DNA from: Quercus robur | Lineage: Eukaryota; Streptophyta; Magnoliopsida; Fagales; Fagaceae | Assembly (NCBI RefSeq): GCF_932294415.1 | Contig: NC_065543.1 | Location: 697,476 to 761,475 of the forward strand | Direction: 5' to 3' | Length of the DNA stretch: 64,000 nucleotides | In this document: piece after piece, positions 1 through 11,187 of the stretch | Position numbering within the stretch: the first letter of the stretch is position 1 | Layout: every line of letters begins with the position of its first letter | Translations under genes and position numbers: made by a program | Notes under the pieces: model-generated | The model's input: only the letters and a program-made list of their open reading frames with translations | Told to the model about the DNA's origin: nothing | Database searches by the model: none

Positions 1-296
1 TTGGGCAATCTTTCTTGTCTTCAAAAGCTGTCTCTTTACTACTGCAAAAAGCTGATGTATCTTCCCATTCTACACCTCACCGATTTAAAACATCTGCACA
101 TTGCTCGATGTCCCAATTTAGAGAAAAGATGCCCCATATTCGAAACATCAAAATCAATGAAAAATACATCAAAGGGAAGGATTTTGAGGACTCTGAAGAC
201 TTTGACGACTATGACGACTCTGAGTATGAAGAAGTTGAATATGACGACTCTGAGTATGAAGAATCTGATGACTCTGAAGAAGATAGAGACAATTAG
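1..296 (+). pseudogene. 3' end of an LRR disease-resistance gene, frameshifted copy
   Basis: The first 130 bases read as leucine-rich repeat protein (QKLSLYYCKKLMYLPI, then LKHLHI and CPNLEKRC), the end of a CC-NBS-LRR resistance protein of the RGA type. It closely matches the copy ending at 5102. After base 131 this copy lacks a net 34 bases that the other has, so the original frame is lost and a second frame carries on into the acidic tail (DDYDDSEYEE repeated twice) up to the TAG at 294-296. The gene begins outside the window, so only the 3' end can be judged. The family senses pathogens in the cytosol, but this copy is probably a relic. An alternative is a splice site hidden in the gap; I saw no convincing one. 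Confidence 0.75.
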
Positions 297-1790
297 TAAG
301 TGTACTTATTCCTGGACTACAAGTATATTCCATTTCCTACTCTTAAATGTCACATCTTAATATTTTAGGTTAATTATAAAAAATATATATTTTAGATTAA
401 TGTTTCTTGAATTAATTAATAGAAATTTATCTCACCAACCACTCTGATTACTGGAATGTTGCAAAAAATCTTCAACTTTGCACTTCAAAAGTGCATGTAG
501 TCCTGGCAATTATCAGATCCTGCTTTTTGTCCATTTAAGATAACATACATACTCGTACTTTTTCTCAGCATTTCTTGTAACCTTCACTTCTTGGTGTCAA
601 ATTGATTATGTCCATTGATGAAAACATACTCATTCTTTTCAATTTCATGAGCTGGAATTCTAATATAATACATGGACCAGTTCTTGTTTCTAGGGCTTTG
701 TATATGGAAAATAGATTTTGTTAATCTGGGCTGGGTCATAATTCCTATGTTTATCTGAGTGAATTTATTGTGGGAAAGTGGAGTTGGGTTGCATAAGAAT
801 GAGATTAGACATTGGGTGGGAGAAGGTCTTGCAGATGTAAGTTTCCATGTTTGGGTTGGAAGGTCAGTTTTACTGGTCCATGAAGTAATGTGAACTTATA
901 TCTGGACTAGAAGTATATTCCATTTCCTATGGCCCCCAATTTATTTATGTAATTTTTTTTTAAACGGGCTATTCTAAATTTCACATCTTAACATTTTAAG
1001 TTAATTATAAAAATAAATAAATATTTTAGATTAATGCATATTGAATTAATTAATAGAAATTTATCTCACCAACCACTCTGATTACTGGAATTTTGCAAAA
1101 AATCTGAAACTTTGCACTTCACAATGCATGTTCTCCTGGCAACTATCAAAGCCTGCTTATTGTCCATTCATGATAACATACATACTCATTCTTTTTCTCA
1201 GCGTTTTTGAAGATGAAGTTGACGGCTCTGAAGATGACTCTTACTACAAGTATATTCCATTTCCTACTGGCCCCCGATTTATTTATGTAATTTTTATTTT
1301 TAGAAGGGCTATTCTTAAATTTCACATCTTAATATTTTAGATTAATTATAAAAAAATATATATATTTTTTAGATTAATGCTTCTTGAATTAATTAATAGA
1401 AATTTAACTCACCAACCACTCTGATTACTGGAATGTTGCAAAAAATATGATCTCAGCCAATGCTCATAAAATTTGTTAGATTAATCCATTCATGATAACA
1501 TACATATTCTGTTTCTCAGCATTTCTTGTAACCTTCACTTATTGGTGCCAAATTGATTATGTCCATTGATGAAAGCATACTCCTTTTCAATTTCATCTGG
1601 AATTCTAATAATACATGTAGCAGTTCTTGTTTTTAGGTCTTTGTAAAAGTTGGAAATAGATTTTGTTAATTCAGGCTGCAGGGTCATATTTCCTATGTTT
1701 ATTTGGGTGAATTTATTGTGAGAAAGTGGAGTTGGGTTGCATAAGAATGAGATTCTTATGAAGTTCTAGACAGCACTGAAGGTGTTGATG
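297..1790. repeat. Three tandem copies of the LRR gene 3' flank
   Basis: The sequence after the LRR stop recurs at about 297-885, 896-1205 and 1232-1790, and again after the second LRR copy at about 5103-5715. Shared landmarks are AAGTATATTCCATTTCCTA, AATTAATTAATAGAAATTTA and CACCAACCACTCTGATTACTGG. The copies differ by small indels, so they are old tandem duplications. No coding frame is conserved between them. Confidence 0.8.
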
Positions 1791-3377
1791 GTTCTAATAT
1801 ATTTATATATCGGTTTAGCTTTTGAAGGTTTCTAACACATTTTAATTTTTTTGGCTAAATCATGAAGCTTGCAGGAAGATTCCGTCTTGGAAAATAACCA
1901 ACTCGATGACAACTAGTGCCAAGGTACTTCAGGTTTGGAAAATAACCAACTTTATTTGTACAGTGGCTGGGTTCTGTACCCATTTTGCCTATCTGCATAA
2001 ACAAAATTGTTAAAAAAACTAATTGCTAGGAGCATGGGTTGTTAAAAAACTAACAACATGTGGACACTAGGGACAGCATATCTATTGTGTTCAGTCAGAG
2101 GAAAAATTAATTTACTTATGGAGTTTTAATCTAGCAGCAAGCTAATGGAAGCTTATAAGATTTGGTAAGTTTTCTCAAATCATCTCTTATGTTTGAATAA
2201 TTAGAGTACTAATTCAATCTGATAAGTATATCATTCATGCCAAAAAAGTTTAACAATTTTCAGATCTTAATGGTCAAAAGTTTAAAATAATCTCTACTGT
2301 TTTGTGTGGTGGGTGAAGATGACACACCATTAGCACCAGCTGCAGTGGTTGAAGTTGCCTGCTGCCTTTTCTATGATTTTCATGGCCTTTTACTGGTTGA
2401 TTTACACCCGGGTATCACCTGTGAGGTTTCTCTGTTAATTATTTAGAATCTATAAGCAAATAATTAAAGATAACAACAAATTATAAAAAATAAAATAAAA
2501 AATTGAGAGAAGAGAGAATGAGAGAGTGAATACAATATTTGCAACACTTTGAAACCTTGAGTAAAAGACCATGAAGCCTTTTCTTAAGTCCATTAACTCT
2601 CATAAAATTAGATTCAATTAAGGTTTTCCATCTATTTTGGTGTTTTCTTCCTGTAAGCTTTACATTAATTTCATACCCAACAGGTGACCATTCTGATTGA
2701 TCTAGATCATGCAGTTGTTTGGAGGATAGATCCCACTCACTTGCATATATGGTGATGGACCAGTATCTATAAACTGACCACGTTGTTGAAACATTCTGGC
2801 AACTTCCATAGCACTTTAGAAAAGGCAAGATGCAATAAATGTTAATATCTCACTGAAGTGCCTGGTTATGCATAACTTTTCTAGTTTCTTAATTATTTTA
2901 TATTTATTTTATTTTAACAAATGGGTAAGTTGTGATTCTTGTGAATGAGTTGGATGTTATTGGTTATTGAGGATGCTAACCAAAAACAGATCACATAGAT
3001 TCAGGTTCTACTTGGTTTAATATTTATTTTTTGAAACTATAGACAATTAATGACCACTTAAGTCCTGTGATGAAACCTTTGGTGCCATTCATCACAGATG
3101 AAACCTTTTGTCAGTCGTAGTTAGTCCCCACAAGAGATAAAAGGAGCTTTAGATATCGAGGACTCTATTTGGATCTTCCATGATTGTTTTGAGCATACTT
3201 TTGAAATAGGCAATCATACTTCTAGTTGACTCCTATTTCTTCATTCCTCTATTCTGTTTTCCCAAGACTCTTTAATTCATGATATAATTGTATTGATGTC
3301 ATGTGTAGGCAAATGCAATTGAGACAGTATGCCTATTGTTTCCAGCTGGCAGAACAATTGATTATAATTGCTAGCTG
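1791..3377. other. Non-coding, partly duplicated DNA of the LRR cluster
   Basis: The stretch 1860-2240 matches 5850-6030 plus 6560-6920, and in part 3600-4130. Landmarks are GGACAGCATATCTATTGTGT and GATAAGTATATCATTCATGCC. It is therefore another worn copy of the cluster unit. The minus-strand frame at 2481-2828 has no family features that I recognise. I see nothing else supportable. Confidence 0.6.
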
Positions 3378-3580
3378 ATGAACAGAGGAGGAATGTATAT
3401 ACTTAATATTGAGAGAGCAATCTTCAAGGACAAGGAGGAAGCTGGGGTTGGGCTGATAATCAGAGTTGCACAGGGACTACTTATAGCTGTGATGAGTAAG
3501 AGAAGTTTGTTTATGAATCCAACGAAATCAAGGTTATTGTTGCTGACTGCTGATAGAGTGCTGAGTTTTGCAAACTATCA
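3310..3580 (+). pseudogene. RNase H fragment of a LINE-type retroelement
   Basis: The frame reads LNIERAIFKDKEEAGVGLII followed by RVAQGLLIAVMSKR. This resembles the start of the plant RNase H-like domain (RVT_3) carried at the C-terminus of non-LTR retroelement polyproteins (pattern: N-D-G-A-x-F ... G-x-G-x-x-I-R-D ... A-x-S-x-x). The first acidic catalytic residue expected after the N is replaced by E-R, and the domain stops after about 60 residues. It is a degraded insertion in the LRR cluster. Similarity was judged by eye only. Confidence 0.45.
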
Positions 3581-4169
3581 AATATATGAAGGTACATATG
3601 ATCTGTTTGCGTCTGGGAAAATAATCAACTCGATTCAACTGATGCCAAGGTACATATGATCTGTTTTTTCTTTACCATTTGGGATTTGTATATATAATTT
3701 ACTTCAAACTGTGTTTATATAGTCAGTGTGTTCTGTTGCCAACGTGCATATCTGCATAAACATAACTTTTAGTCCATGTAAAGTTATGCATGTGAACTCC
3801 AGATATGTGTTCATATGTCACCAAAACAATGTAAAGATTGAGTACAGTTGGATTGATGAATTGTAGTTTTACAATTTTTGATATGAAAGTCATTCTGTGT
3901 GTCTAGTATTGTTATTGCTTAGCTTGAGCAGTGTGAAATGTCCTTTGCTTTGACGCTTTTAGTTGCTGACATGGATATGACAAACTAATTGCTAGGACCC
4001 TAGGATGTTAAAAAGCTAACAAAACTAACAACACATGGATTCTCATTGTTGAAAGAATTAAAAGATTATTCAATCAGTTAAATATGTTGCCTTGATATGC
4101 AGGCACTGGGTACAGCATATCTATTGTGTTTAGCTGAAGGTAAGAAGCATAGGAAGTGAGTTATAATTT

Positions 4170-5102
4170 TACAGTGATGGAAGTTACAGAAATACTACAT
4201 TATTTCCGGCATTGAGAATACTCAAATTGGACTGGATGCCTAGATTAGAAGAGTGGAAGGATGCAAAGGAGTTGACAAGCGCAGGTGAGGTGTTGGTGGT
4301 GTTTCCTTGCCTTGAGAAATTGTTCTTATTGTACTGTAGGGAACTGAGGTATTAGCCAGGTGTCCCGTCAGTTATTCAACACTTGGAGATAATAGGGTGT
4401 GATATTGATGAACTACCCAGTGGGCTACAATTCTGTACATCTCTTCAATATTTGAAGATTGACTGTCCAAATCTGAAATCAATTCCAGATTTAAGAGAAG
4501 TATTTCATTCTCTTATTAATATAAAACTTAGCAACTTTCCTGATCTAAGACTGAAGCTTTCGCAGCGAGAGGGCCGCTTAAAGACTTCGGTAATCGGTGG
4601 GTTTATTGAAGAGTTGGATGCTTTCCCGATTCTGCATTATCCTTTCATTCGATACTCGCACGCATTTCTCAAAAAGCTAAGATTGCATGGGAGTCCTACA
4701 CTTAACTCTCTCCCAAACGAAATTCATCTCTTCACTGCCCTTGAAGAGCTGCGGATACAGAACTTTAACGGAATGGAAGCTTTGCCTGATTGGTTGAGCT
4801 ATCTTTCTTCTCTTCAAAAGCTGTGTCCTTACTACTGCAAAAAGCTGATGTATCTTCCCATTCTACACCTCACCAATTTAAAACATCTGCATATTGATGA
4901 TTGCTGCAATTTAGAGAAAAGATGTGCAGAAGGGAGCAGCGCTAAGTGGTTCAAGATTGCTCATATTCCAAACATCAAAATCAATGGAAAATACATCAAA
5001 GGGAAGGATTTTGAGGACTCTGGAGACTTTGATGACTATGACGACTCTGAGTATGAAGAATCTGACAACTTTGACGACTCTGAAGATGATAGAGATGATT
5101 AG
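4170..5102 (+). pseudogene. CC-NBS-LRR resistance gene, 3' part with an internal stop
   Basis: The reading frame from about 4170 to the TAG at 5100-5102 encodes the C-terminal LRR region of an RGA-type plant resistance protein. Landmarks are TTLFPALRILKLDWMPRLEE, FPCLEKLFLLYCRELR, then LEIIGCDIDELPSGLQ, LHGSPTLNSLPNEIHLFTAL and LPDWLSYLSSLQKL. The tail is strongly acidic (D, E, S, Y). A TAG at 4353-4355 interrupts the frame between REL-R-Y and PGVPSVIQHLEI. No NB-ARC domain lies upstream within the window: the preceding 4 kb lacks P-loop, GLPL or MHD-like sequence. It is therefore a truncated relic. A 239-residue frame could start at 4383, but it would lack the sensor and nucleotide-binding parts. 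Confidence 0.75.
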
Positions 5103-6029
5103 TAAGTGTACTTATACTTGGACTACAAGTATATTCCATTTCCTACTCTTAAATGTCACATCTTAATACTTTAGGTTAAATTTAAAATATATATATAATT
5201 TAGATTAATGTTTCTTGAATTAATTAATAGAAATTTATCTCACCAACCACTCTGATTACTAGAATGTTGCAAAAAATCTTCAACTTTGCACTTCAAAAAT
5301 GCATGTCGTCCTGGCAATTATCAGAGCCTGCTTTTTGTCCATTTAAGATAACATACATGCTCATACTTTTTCTCAGCATTTCTTGTAACCTTCACTTCTT
5401 GGTGTCAAATTGATTATGTCCATTGATGAAAACATACTCGTTCTTTTCAATTTCATGAGCTGGAATTCTAATATAATACATGGACCAGTTCTTGTTTCTA
5501 GGGCTTTGTAAAAGATGGAAAATAGATTTTGTTAATTTGGGCTTGGCCATAATTCCTATGTTTATTTGAGTGAATTTATTGTGGGAAAGTGGAGTTGGGT
5601 TGCCTAAGAATGAGATTAGACATTGGGTGGGAGAAGGTCTTGCAGATTTAAGTTTTCATGTTTGGGTTGGAAGCTCAGTTTTACTGGTCCATGAAGTTAT
5701 GTGATCCCCAGTTCTACTAGTGGAAGCAAAGCTTAAATTTCTTATAAAGTTTTAGACAGCACTGAAGGTGTTGATGGTTCTAATATATTTATATATCAGT
5801 TTTAGCTTTTGAAGGTTTCTAACACATTTAAATTTTTTTGGCTAACTCGTGAAGCTTGCAAGAAGATTCCATCTGGGGAAATGATCAAGTTGATGATAAC
5901 TGATGCTGCGGTACTTGAGGTCTGCTTTCTCTTTACCATTTCAAATGCATGTATATAACTGACTTCTTAATTGGTGCTTTGCGAGATCCAATTCAGTTTA
6001 TATATATTTGTACAGTGACTGGGTTCTAT
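5103..6029. repeat. Fourth copy of the LRR 3' flank
   Basis: The segment matches 297-885 closely over about 600 bases. It then continues into sequence shared with 1760-1980 (TTCTAATATATTTATATATC and TGAAGGTTTCTAACACATTT). No gene is seen. Confidence 0.75.
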
Positions 6030-6041
6030 ACCCATTGTGCA

Positions 6042-6552
6042 CATATATATATATATATATATAAAAAGTACAATGAGTTTACAATAGTGAACTCACTGCA
6101 AAAAACCAGATACAAACAAATCAATGGGAAAAGCTAACAGAATTAAGAAAATTAGACAAAGCAGTACAATGCGTAAAACTCCAAATACAAGACCACTCAA
6201 ACAAAGTCTTAGTTAGCAAAGACTTCAACAGGTCCACAGTTCTTTCAATGTCCTCAAATGTTCGAGCATTGTGTTCCTTTCAGGTTAACCACATAAGACA
6301 CGCTGGAACCATATTTTAAACATTTGAAGATTGAATCCCCAACCAATTCCACCATGCAGAAAGGAGAGAGACTACTGTCTTCGGCATCACCCACTGAATC
6401 CCAAACAAGGAGAAGACTTCACTTGACAAGGTATGGACAAACTTGCAATGGAGCAATAAATGATCCACGGTTTCCTCATCACACTGACATAGGCAACACC
6501 AATTAACTTTAGGCAAGTTCTTCTTAACAAGGTTATCTATTGTAAGAATTCC
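6042..6552 (-). mobile_element. 5'-truncated LINE 3' end (zf-RVT region) with target duplication
   Basis: On the minus strand 6558-6120 encodes the reverse-transcriptase zinc-binding region of a plant non-LTR element. It reads CCLCQCDEETVDHLLLHC (C-x2-C ... H-x3-H-x-C), then SLFGIQWVMP, and after a stop continues as VPACLMWLT and RTFEDIERTVDLLK. At least two stops lie in frame, one of them at the tryptophan position of the usual WxERN motif. The 3' end is a (TA)n tract at about 6043-6062. The 12-base word ACCCATTGTGCA occurs on both sides (6030-6041 and 6553-6564) as the target-site duplication. The paralogous site at about 1977-1992 is uninterrupted. Confidence 0.8.
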
Positions 6553-6564
6553 ACCCATTGTGCA

Positions 6565-8880
6565 TATCTACGTAAACAAAATTGTTTGTCTATGTAAAGG
6601 TGTGTAGGTCAACTCCAAGTGTTCATATGTCACCAAATCAATATATAGAGTTAGATTGAGTAGTCAGATCACTGAGTTATGGTTTGACACTCTTTGACTT
6701 GAAAGTCATTCTGTGCATCTGGTATTGTTCTGGCTTAACCTGAACAAATGTCCTTTGCTTTCTCTCTTTTAATTGCTGACATGTATATATATTAAACTAA
6801 TTGCTAGGAGCATGGGATGTTAAAAAACTAACAAAACTAACATGTGGACACTAGGGACAGCATATCTATTGTGTAAATAGAGTACTAATTAAATCTGATA
6901 AGTATATCATTCATGCCAATTACCCCCTCTTCACTCTCACTTTTCCTACAACATTTTATAACTTGTTACTTAGCATCTATTCATCTTGATATTTTGATAT
7001 ATATGTAGTTTTCACGTGTTGATGTCATTGTATCAGTGTTGTAAGCCACATGTAGCACTTAACAATTCTTCCAATGTAAAAGCCACCAAAAAATTTCTCA
7101 TTTATCAGAGGATATTTTTCCCAATGTCAAGGATACTTCACATAGCACCCACTTCAGAGCCTAATTTTCCTTTTGTTACCTAAGCTGTTCCGCCAGCTTT
7201 GACATGTATATGTCCTTAGTTGGAGACATTAAATTTGATGATGTTGGAGCCTAATATTCTTTTTGTAACCTGAGCTGTTCGGCCAGTTTGACACCTATTT
7301 CTCCTTAGTTGGAGGCATTAAATTTTGATGATGTTGGCATTTGCAGAGGAGCTGTGGTAACTTTTCATCGTCTCAAGAACTGAAATTCTAGAACAAGAAC
7401 TGCTACTACTTATCTGCAATGATGGAGGAGCTCCCCTTCTGTGGAAAGCTAGATGGAAGTATCCTAGAATGGTTGTTGAAGCCGGATGTTTTGTTTCTTA
7501 CTGGTCGCTTTGCAAGGGATATGGAATCAACAAGAGTGGTCATTGGTAGAAGATTGTTCATAGTCCAAGAATCACAATGGAGGGAATTTAAAATTGATTC
7601 CAATGAAATTGTTTCATAGAAATTTGTGAGTTCTCTCATTCTCGTCTTTATTTCTTTTAATTTCTCTCTTCCAAGAAAACCTATTATGAATCCTTTTCTT
7701 TTGGTTCTAACATTTAAGTTCACATACTCTTTACTAAATTTGTTGTTCTTATACTATTTACATATTTTGGTTATTCTTCAGTTAGCAGTCATGTACTTCA
7801 ACACAAAATGGTCCAAAATTTTCCCTGTTCCAAATATCCAGATTAACTTTTGATTCCTATTCTATGCTAAAAATAATCTAAAATTGGTATTTTTCTCAAA
7901 TGTCCTTTTCTCCAACATTTCAATTTGGAATAAAGTAGTTTTTTTTTTTTTTTCCCACTTACCATATTTCTTATTCACTTATTTTATAGCGAGAACCCTT
8001 CAATTTTAGTTTCAAATTTGTATTTCCATTTAGAGCAACATGTTTTACTGCAAAGCATATGTAGGCTTTCAAATTTTTGACTTGTCAATTTTCTAATAAT
8101 TAGGGCTTGTTATTTGTACAATGTTTAAAAAGATAATATCGCCTTCACGGTTAGGTGTATCTGAATCTTAAGAGAAAAAATGTTGAATTTATGACTATGA
8201 TTTCTATAAGCCATAGTTAGCAGCACTTGACAATTCTTTTGATGTAATTGCCATTAGTCATTTCTTTTTTATCAGCGAATACTTTTCCAATGTCAAGGAT
8301 GCTTTATGATTATTTGGGGCTAGGGTAACTTTTTATCTCTTCAAGAACAGAAGTTCAGGAGCAGGAGTGCTACTACTTACCAGTAAAGCAGGTGGCACAC
8401 TAACTTTCCATGGAAAGCTAAATGAAGAACTGAAGCTTGAATCGGTTCCAAATTTCCAATCTAATTGTGTCATTGAAATTTATGAGTTGGCACATTCTCT
8501 CACTACAAACAGCTTGATTTTTTTCAACATATTTTTATCCACAGTTACTAAAAATTGTTGATAGAAGCTTTAATTTTCTACAGTTATGCACAACCGTGGA
8601 GGTGTGGAGTAAATTTGAAGAAATTAGCATACATATTTCAACAGTTATGCACAACTGTTTGAGGTAAGTGTTAAAAATAAAGGGGCTCCCTTTCCTAGTG
8701 TTTTCTTTCCCTCTAAAATTTCACTTTCATCACCGCAAAAAGAGTCTAAAAAAATACTTAAATTGGGAAAAATTTTATCAACGGGTTGATGAATGTAGAA
8801 AAAATAATTAAATATTTTATCAACAGTTTTGTAAACGTAGAAAATCAGTAACACCAGGAAGCTACAAGCCAAAGGTTTCT
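6565..8880. other. Non-coding DNA with internal duplication
   Basis: The part 6565-6920 is another copy of the LRR-cluster unit (compare 1990-2240). The segments 7036-7130 plus 7345-7470 and 8202-8425 are diverged copies of one block, with shared words CAATGTCAAGGAT and TGCTACTACTTA. Parts of 8020-8120 recur at 11,590-11,750. The short frames here differ between copies, so I do not call a gene. The words ACAGTTATGCACAAC at about 8581 and 8641 are a local direct repeat. Confidence 0.6.
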
Positions 8881-8972
8881 CATCTCTCTCTCTCTATAAT
8901 TCTTTCTCTAATTCTCACTCACACCCATACAAATGCAAAGGTTTTTCTTTTTTTCTTTTTTCACAGTGGCAT

Positions 8973-9009
<37 letters not shown>

Positions 9010-9130
9010 ATGCTTTCCTCTCTCTCTTTCTGTCAGAAAAACCTAATTCCATATTTCCCGTTTGGCAGATCGATTTCCTTCAATTTCGGCTGTTCGGATG
9101 GAAAATTTCTCGAATTTTGAGGCTTCAGTA
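8881..9130 (+). promoter_or_regulatory. Possible promoter/5'UTR of a lost gene: pyrimidine-rich leader with (CT)n
   Basis: There is a (CT)n tract at about 8977-9008. It is followed by a short frame starting at the ATG at 9099 (MENFSNFEAS) that runs into a good donor (TTCA^GTAAGT, about 9128). The arrangement resembles a plant core promoter and short first exon. No second exon could be matched; the FRIGIDA-like relic at 10.4 kb is a candidate partner but this is unproven. Confidence 0.25.
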
Positions 9131-10443
9131 AGTGATTATATCTATTTGTGTTTTGTAGTTCTATTTCTTTTTTTCAATGTTTGAGAATCTTTGTATTTGA
9201 TTGAGAACCTAAAGCACTTGGAGAATTTTGAATTTTTGGATTTTTGTTTGAATTTTTTCTTGAATAGAGCATTGAATTTGAAATGCTATGCCAAACTTGA
9301 TTGTGAGAGGAATAGATTGGTGAAAATTAGGACTTAAGTTGGATGTTATGGTGATGAGGTAATCAAACTTGTTGAAACTAAGATCAAACTTGGTAAAATC
9401 ACCATTTTAATAGTTTTTCTTTATTTATTTTTAATACTGAGATTGAGGTGCATGATTCTGAATTTAACAATTTTTATTTATTTATTTTGAATGATTGTTT
9501 TAATTTTAGCCTATCATGATGCTCTTACTCAACTCATTCTAATGATTTTTGGAAATGTACTTTGTTACAAATCAACTTGTTCTTTAAGTTTCAAATCTTT
9601 GTTGTTGGATTTCTCATTGGTCACATAATATAAGATTTAAGATATTGGCATCATGTCCAAGAAAAAAGACAAGAAGTCTCTTTAAATCCAATATTTAAGA
9701 AGAGGTGCAATTTGAACTGTATAAAAATAAAAAAGATGAGGTGCAATTTGTCCAGTATGTCATCCTTAGAAACTACTAGTTGTATATATCTGTCAAAATT
9801 CAAATGCTTGAATAAGTATAAATATAAAATGGCTTGAATGAGTATAAAATTGCTGGTATGTAGATCTGGAACTTTGGTGAATGTACAAAATTCAAGTTGA
9901 AGGCTTTAGAAGTTGATCTTGAAGCTTAAGGATGATGGGTGCTTGAGTTCATCCTTAGTAAATTGAGGTTCTTATAAGACCCTTTTTCTGTATATCACTG
10001 TCTACAATTTGCTTATTTAGTAGTGAAGGCTCTAATTGTTGCATGGTAACATTATAGTCATATCAGAAAAGAAAGCTTTTTTTTTTTTTTTGGATTAGCG
10101 AAGAAAGAAAATATTTTGATTTTAATTTTAGCTTGATCACCATTACATGGATGGGTCAAGGCCTTAGTGTTGGAATTGTTCATTTGGCTAATCAATGCCT
10201 CTGTAATGTTGATATAAAACCATGGTTGTTCTCTAAAAAAAAAAAATGTCTCATAATTTAGAAGTGGATTCTAGTAAAATTGAGATTTACTGGGACTTAA
10301 ATAATGCCAAATTTGGTTATGGGCCAGAGCCAGTGGAGGGATTTTATTAACTCGGTCTTACTCTCAGCAATTTAGAGATTCCCAATCACAAGGTCTTGCT
10401 TTCTCACTTATTTTGTATACTCAGTTTAAACTCAATTCATTAA
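9131..10443. other. AT-rich non-coding DNA
   Basis: I see no gene. There are short homopolymer runs (A and T tracts near 10,077 and 10,237) and no convincing long frame. It could be the intron of the gene whose relic lies at 10.44 kb. Confidence 0.4.
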
Positions 10444-10545
10444 AATTTTGTAGAAGCCATGAAGTTTGCAAATGATTGGAAATCAAGATTGAAAAAGAAG
10501 AGAGACGATCCTTCAGAGGTCCTGGCATTTTTGCAATTTTTATTT
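10444..10545 (+). pseudogene. FRIGIDA-like domain fragment
   Basis: After an acceptor-like TTTTGTAG the frame reads [20 protein letters not shown], then [10 protein letters not shown]. This fits a conserved stretch of the plant FRIGIDA domain (pattern E-A-x-K-L-A-x-D-W-K ... S-x-E-V-L-x-F-L-Q-x-L). FRIGIDA-like proteins are nuclear scaffold proteins linked to flowering control. Only about 31 codons remain, and the next sequence is unrelated ATPase material. The identification is by memory of the motif and needs a profile search. Confidence 0.42.
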
Positions 10546-10613
10546 TTTTTAAAAGGTCTTAACTTTCCTGAGATTCTCCTGTGGGATTTTTTTTTTATTG
10601 TTTTCCTTTTCCA

Positions 10614-11187
10614 GTCTGCCCTTACAGGAGAGTCACTCCCAGTAACCAAAAATCTTGGTGATGGAGTATACTCTGTTTCAACATGTAAACAAGGTGCAAT
10701 TGAAGGAGTTGTTATTGCAACTAGAGTACATACCTTATTTGGAAAGGCAGTTCATCTTGTGGAAACTACTACAATCATTGGACATTTTCAGCAGATAATT
10801 TCAGTATATTATTTTGGATGAAATCTTCACTTAGAATCTCAAAGGCTGGAAAAATGTTTAGAGCTGTAATATTTCTAAACAGTTTCATCTTTTCTACTTG
10901 GAGGTAATGGGGCAATGATAGGTAACAATGTGAAAGAGTTTTGCACTTGTTTTGTGAGAATCTGTCAATGTTTGGGTATTTAATGAGTTACCATTTGCCT
11001 TGATCATTCAGGTCGTAACTAGAATAGGAAACTTCTGTATTTGCTCGATTGCCAATGGGCTGGTAATAGAAATCATTGTCATATATGGGATTCATCACGG
11101 GTAATCATGTTGGGATAGATAAGCTTCTTGTTTTACTCATCTGTGGCATCCCCATTTCTATGCCAACAATTCTTTCTGTTACAAGCT
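10614..11187 (+). pseudogene. Plasma-membrane H+-ATPase (P3A) pseudogene, two exons
   Basis: Exon-like sequence after TTTTCCAG reads [32 protein letters not shown] and [14 protein letters not shown] up to GHFQQ. This is the TGES (actuator) region of plant P-type proton pumps. The next exon after TGATCATTCAG reads IGNFCICSIANGLVIEIIV and then, after a TAA and a frameshift near 11,100, DKLLVLLICGIPISMPTILS (membrane segment 4). The donor after GHFQQ is AT instead of GT. The sequence stops before the phosphorylation motif DKTGTLT, so no pump could be made. The family acidifies the apoplast; this copy is dead. Confidence 0.85.

Noticed and set aside
2481..2828. 115-codon minus-strand frame in the LRR cluster
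   Set aside because: No family recognised, no conserved counterpart in the other cluster copies, AT-rich end.
7406..7723. Overlapping frames at 7.4-7.8 kb
   Set aside because: The diverged copy at 8.2-8.5 kb does not keep any of the frames.
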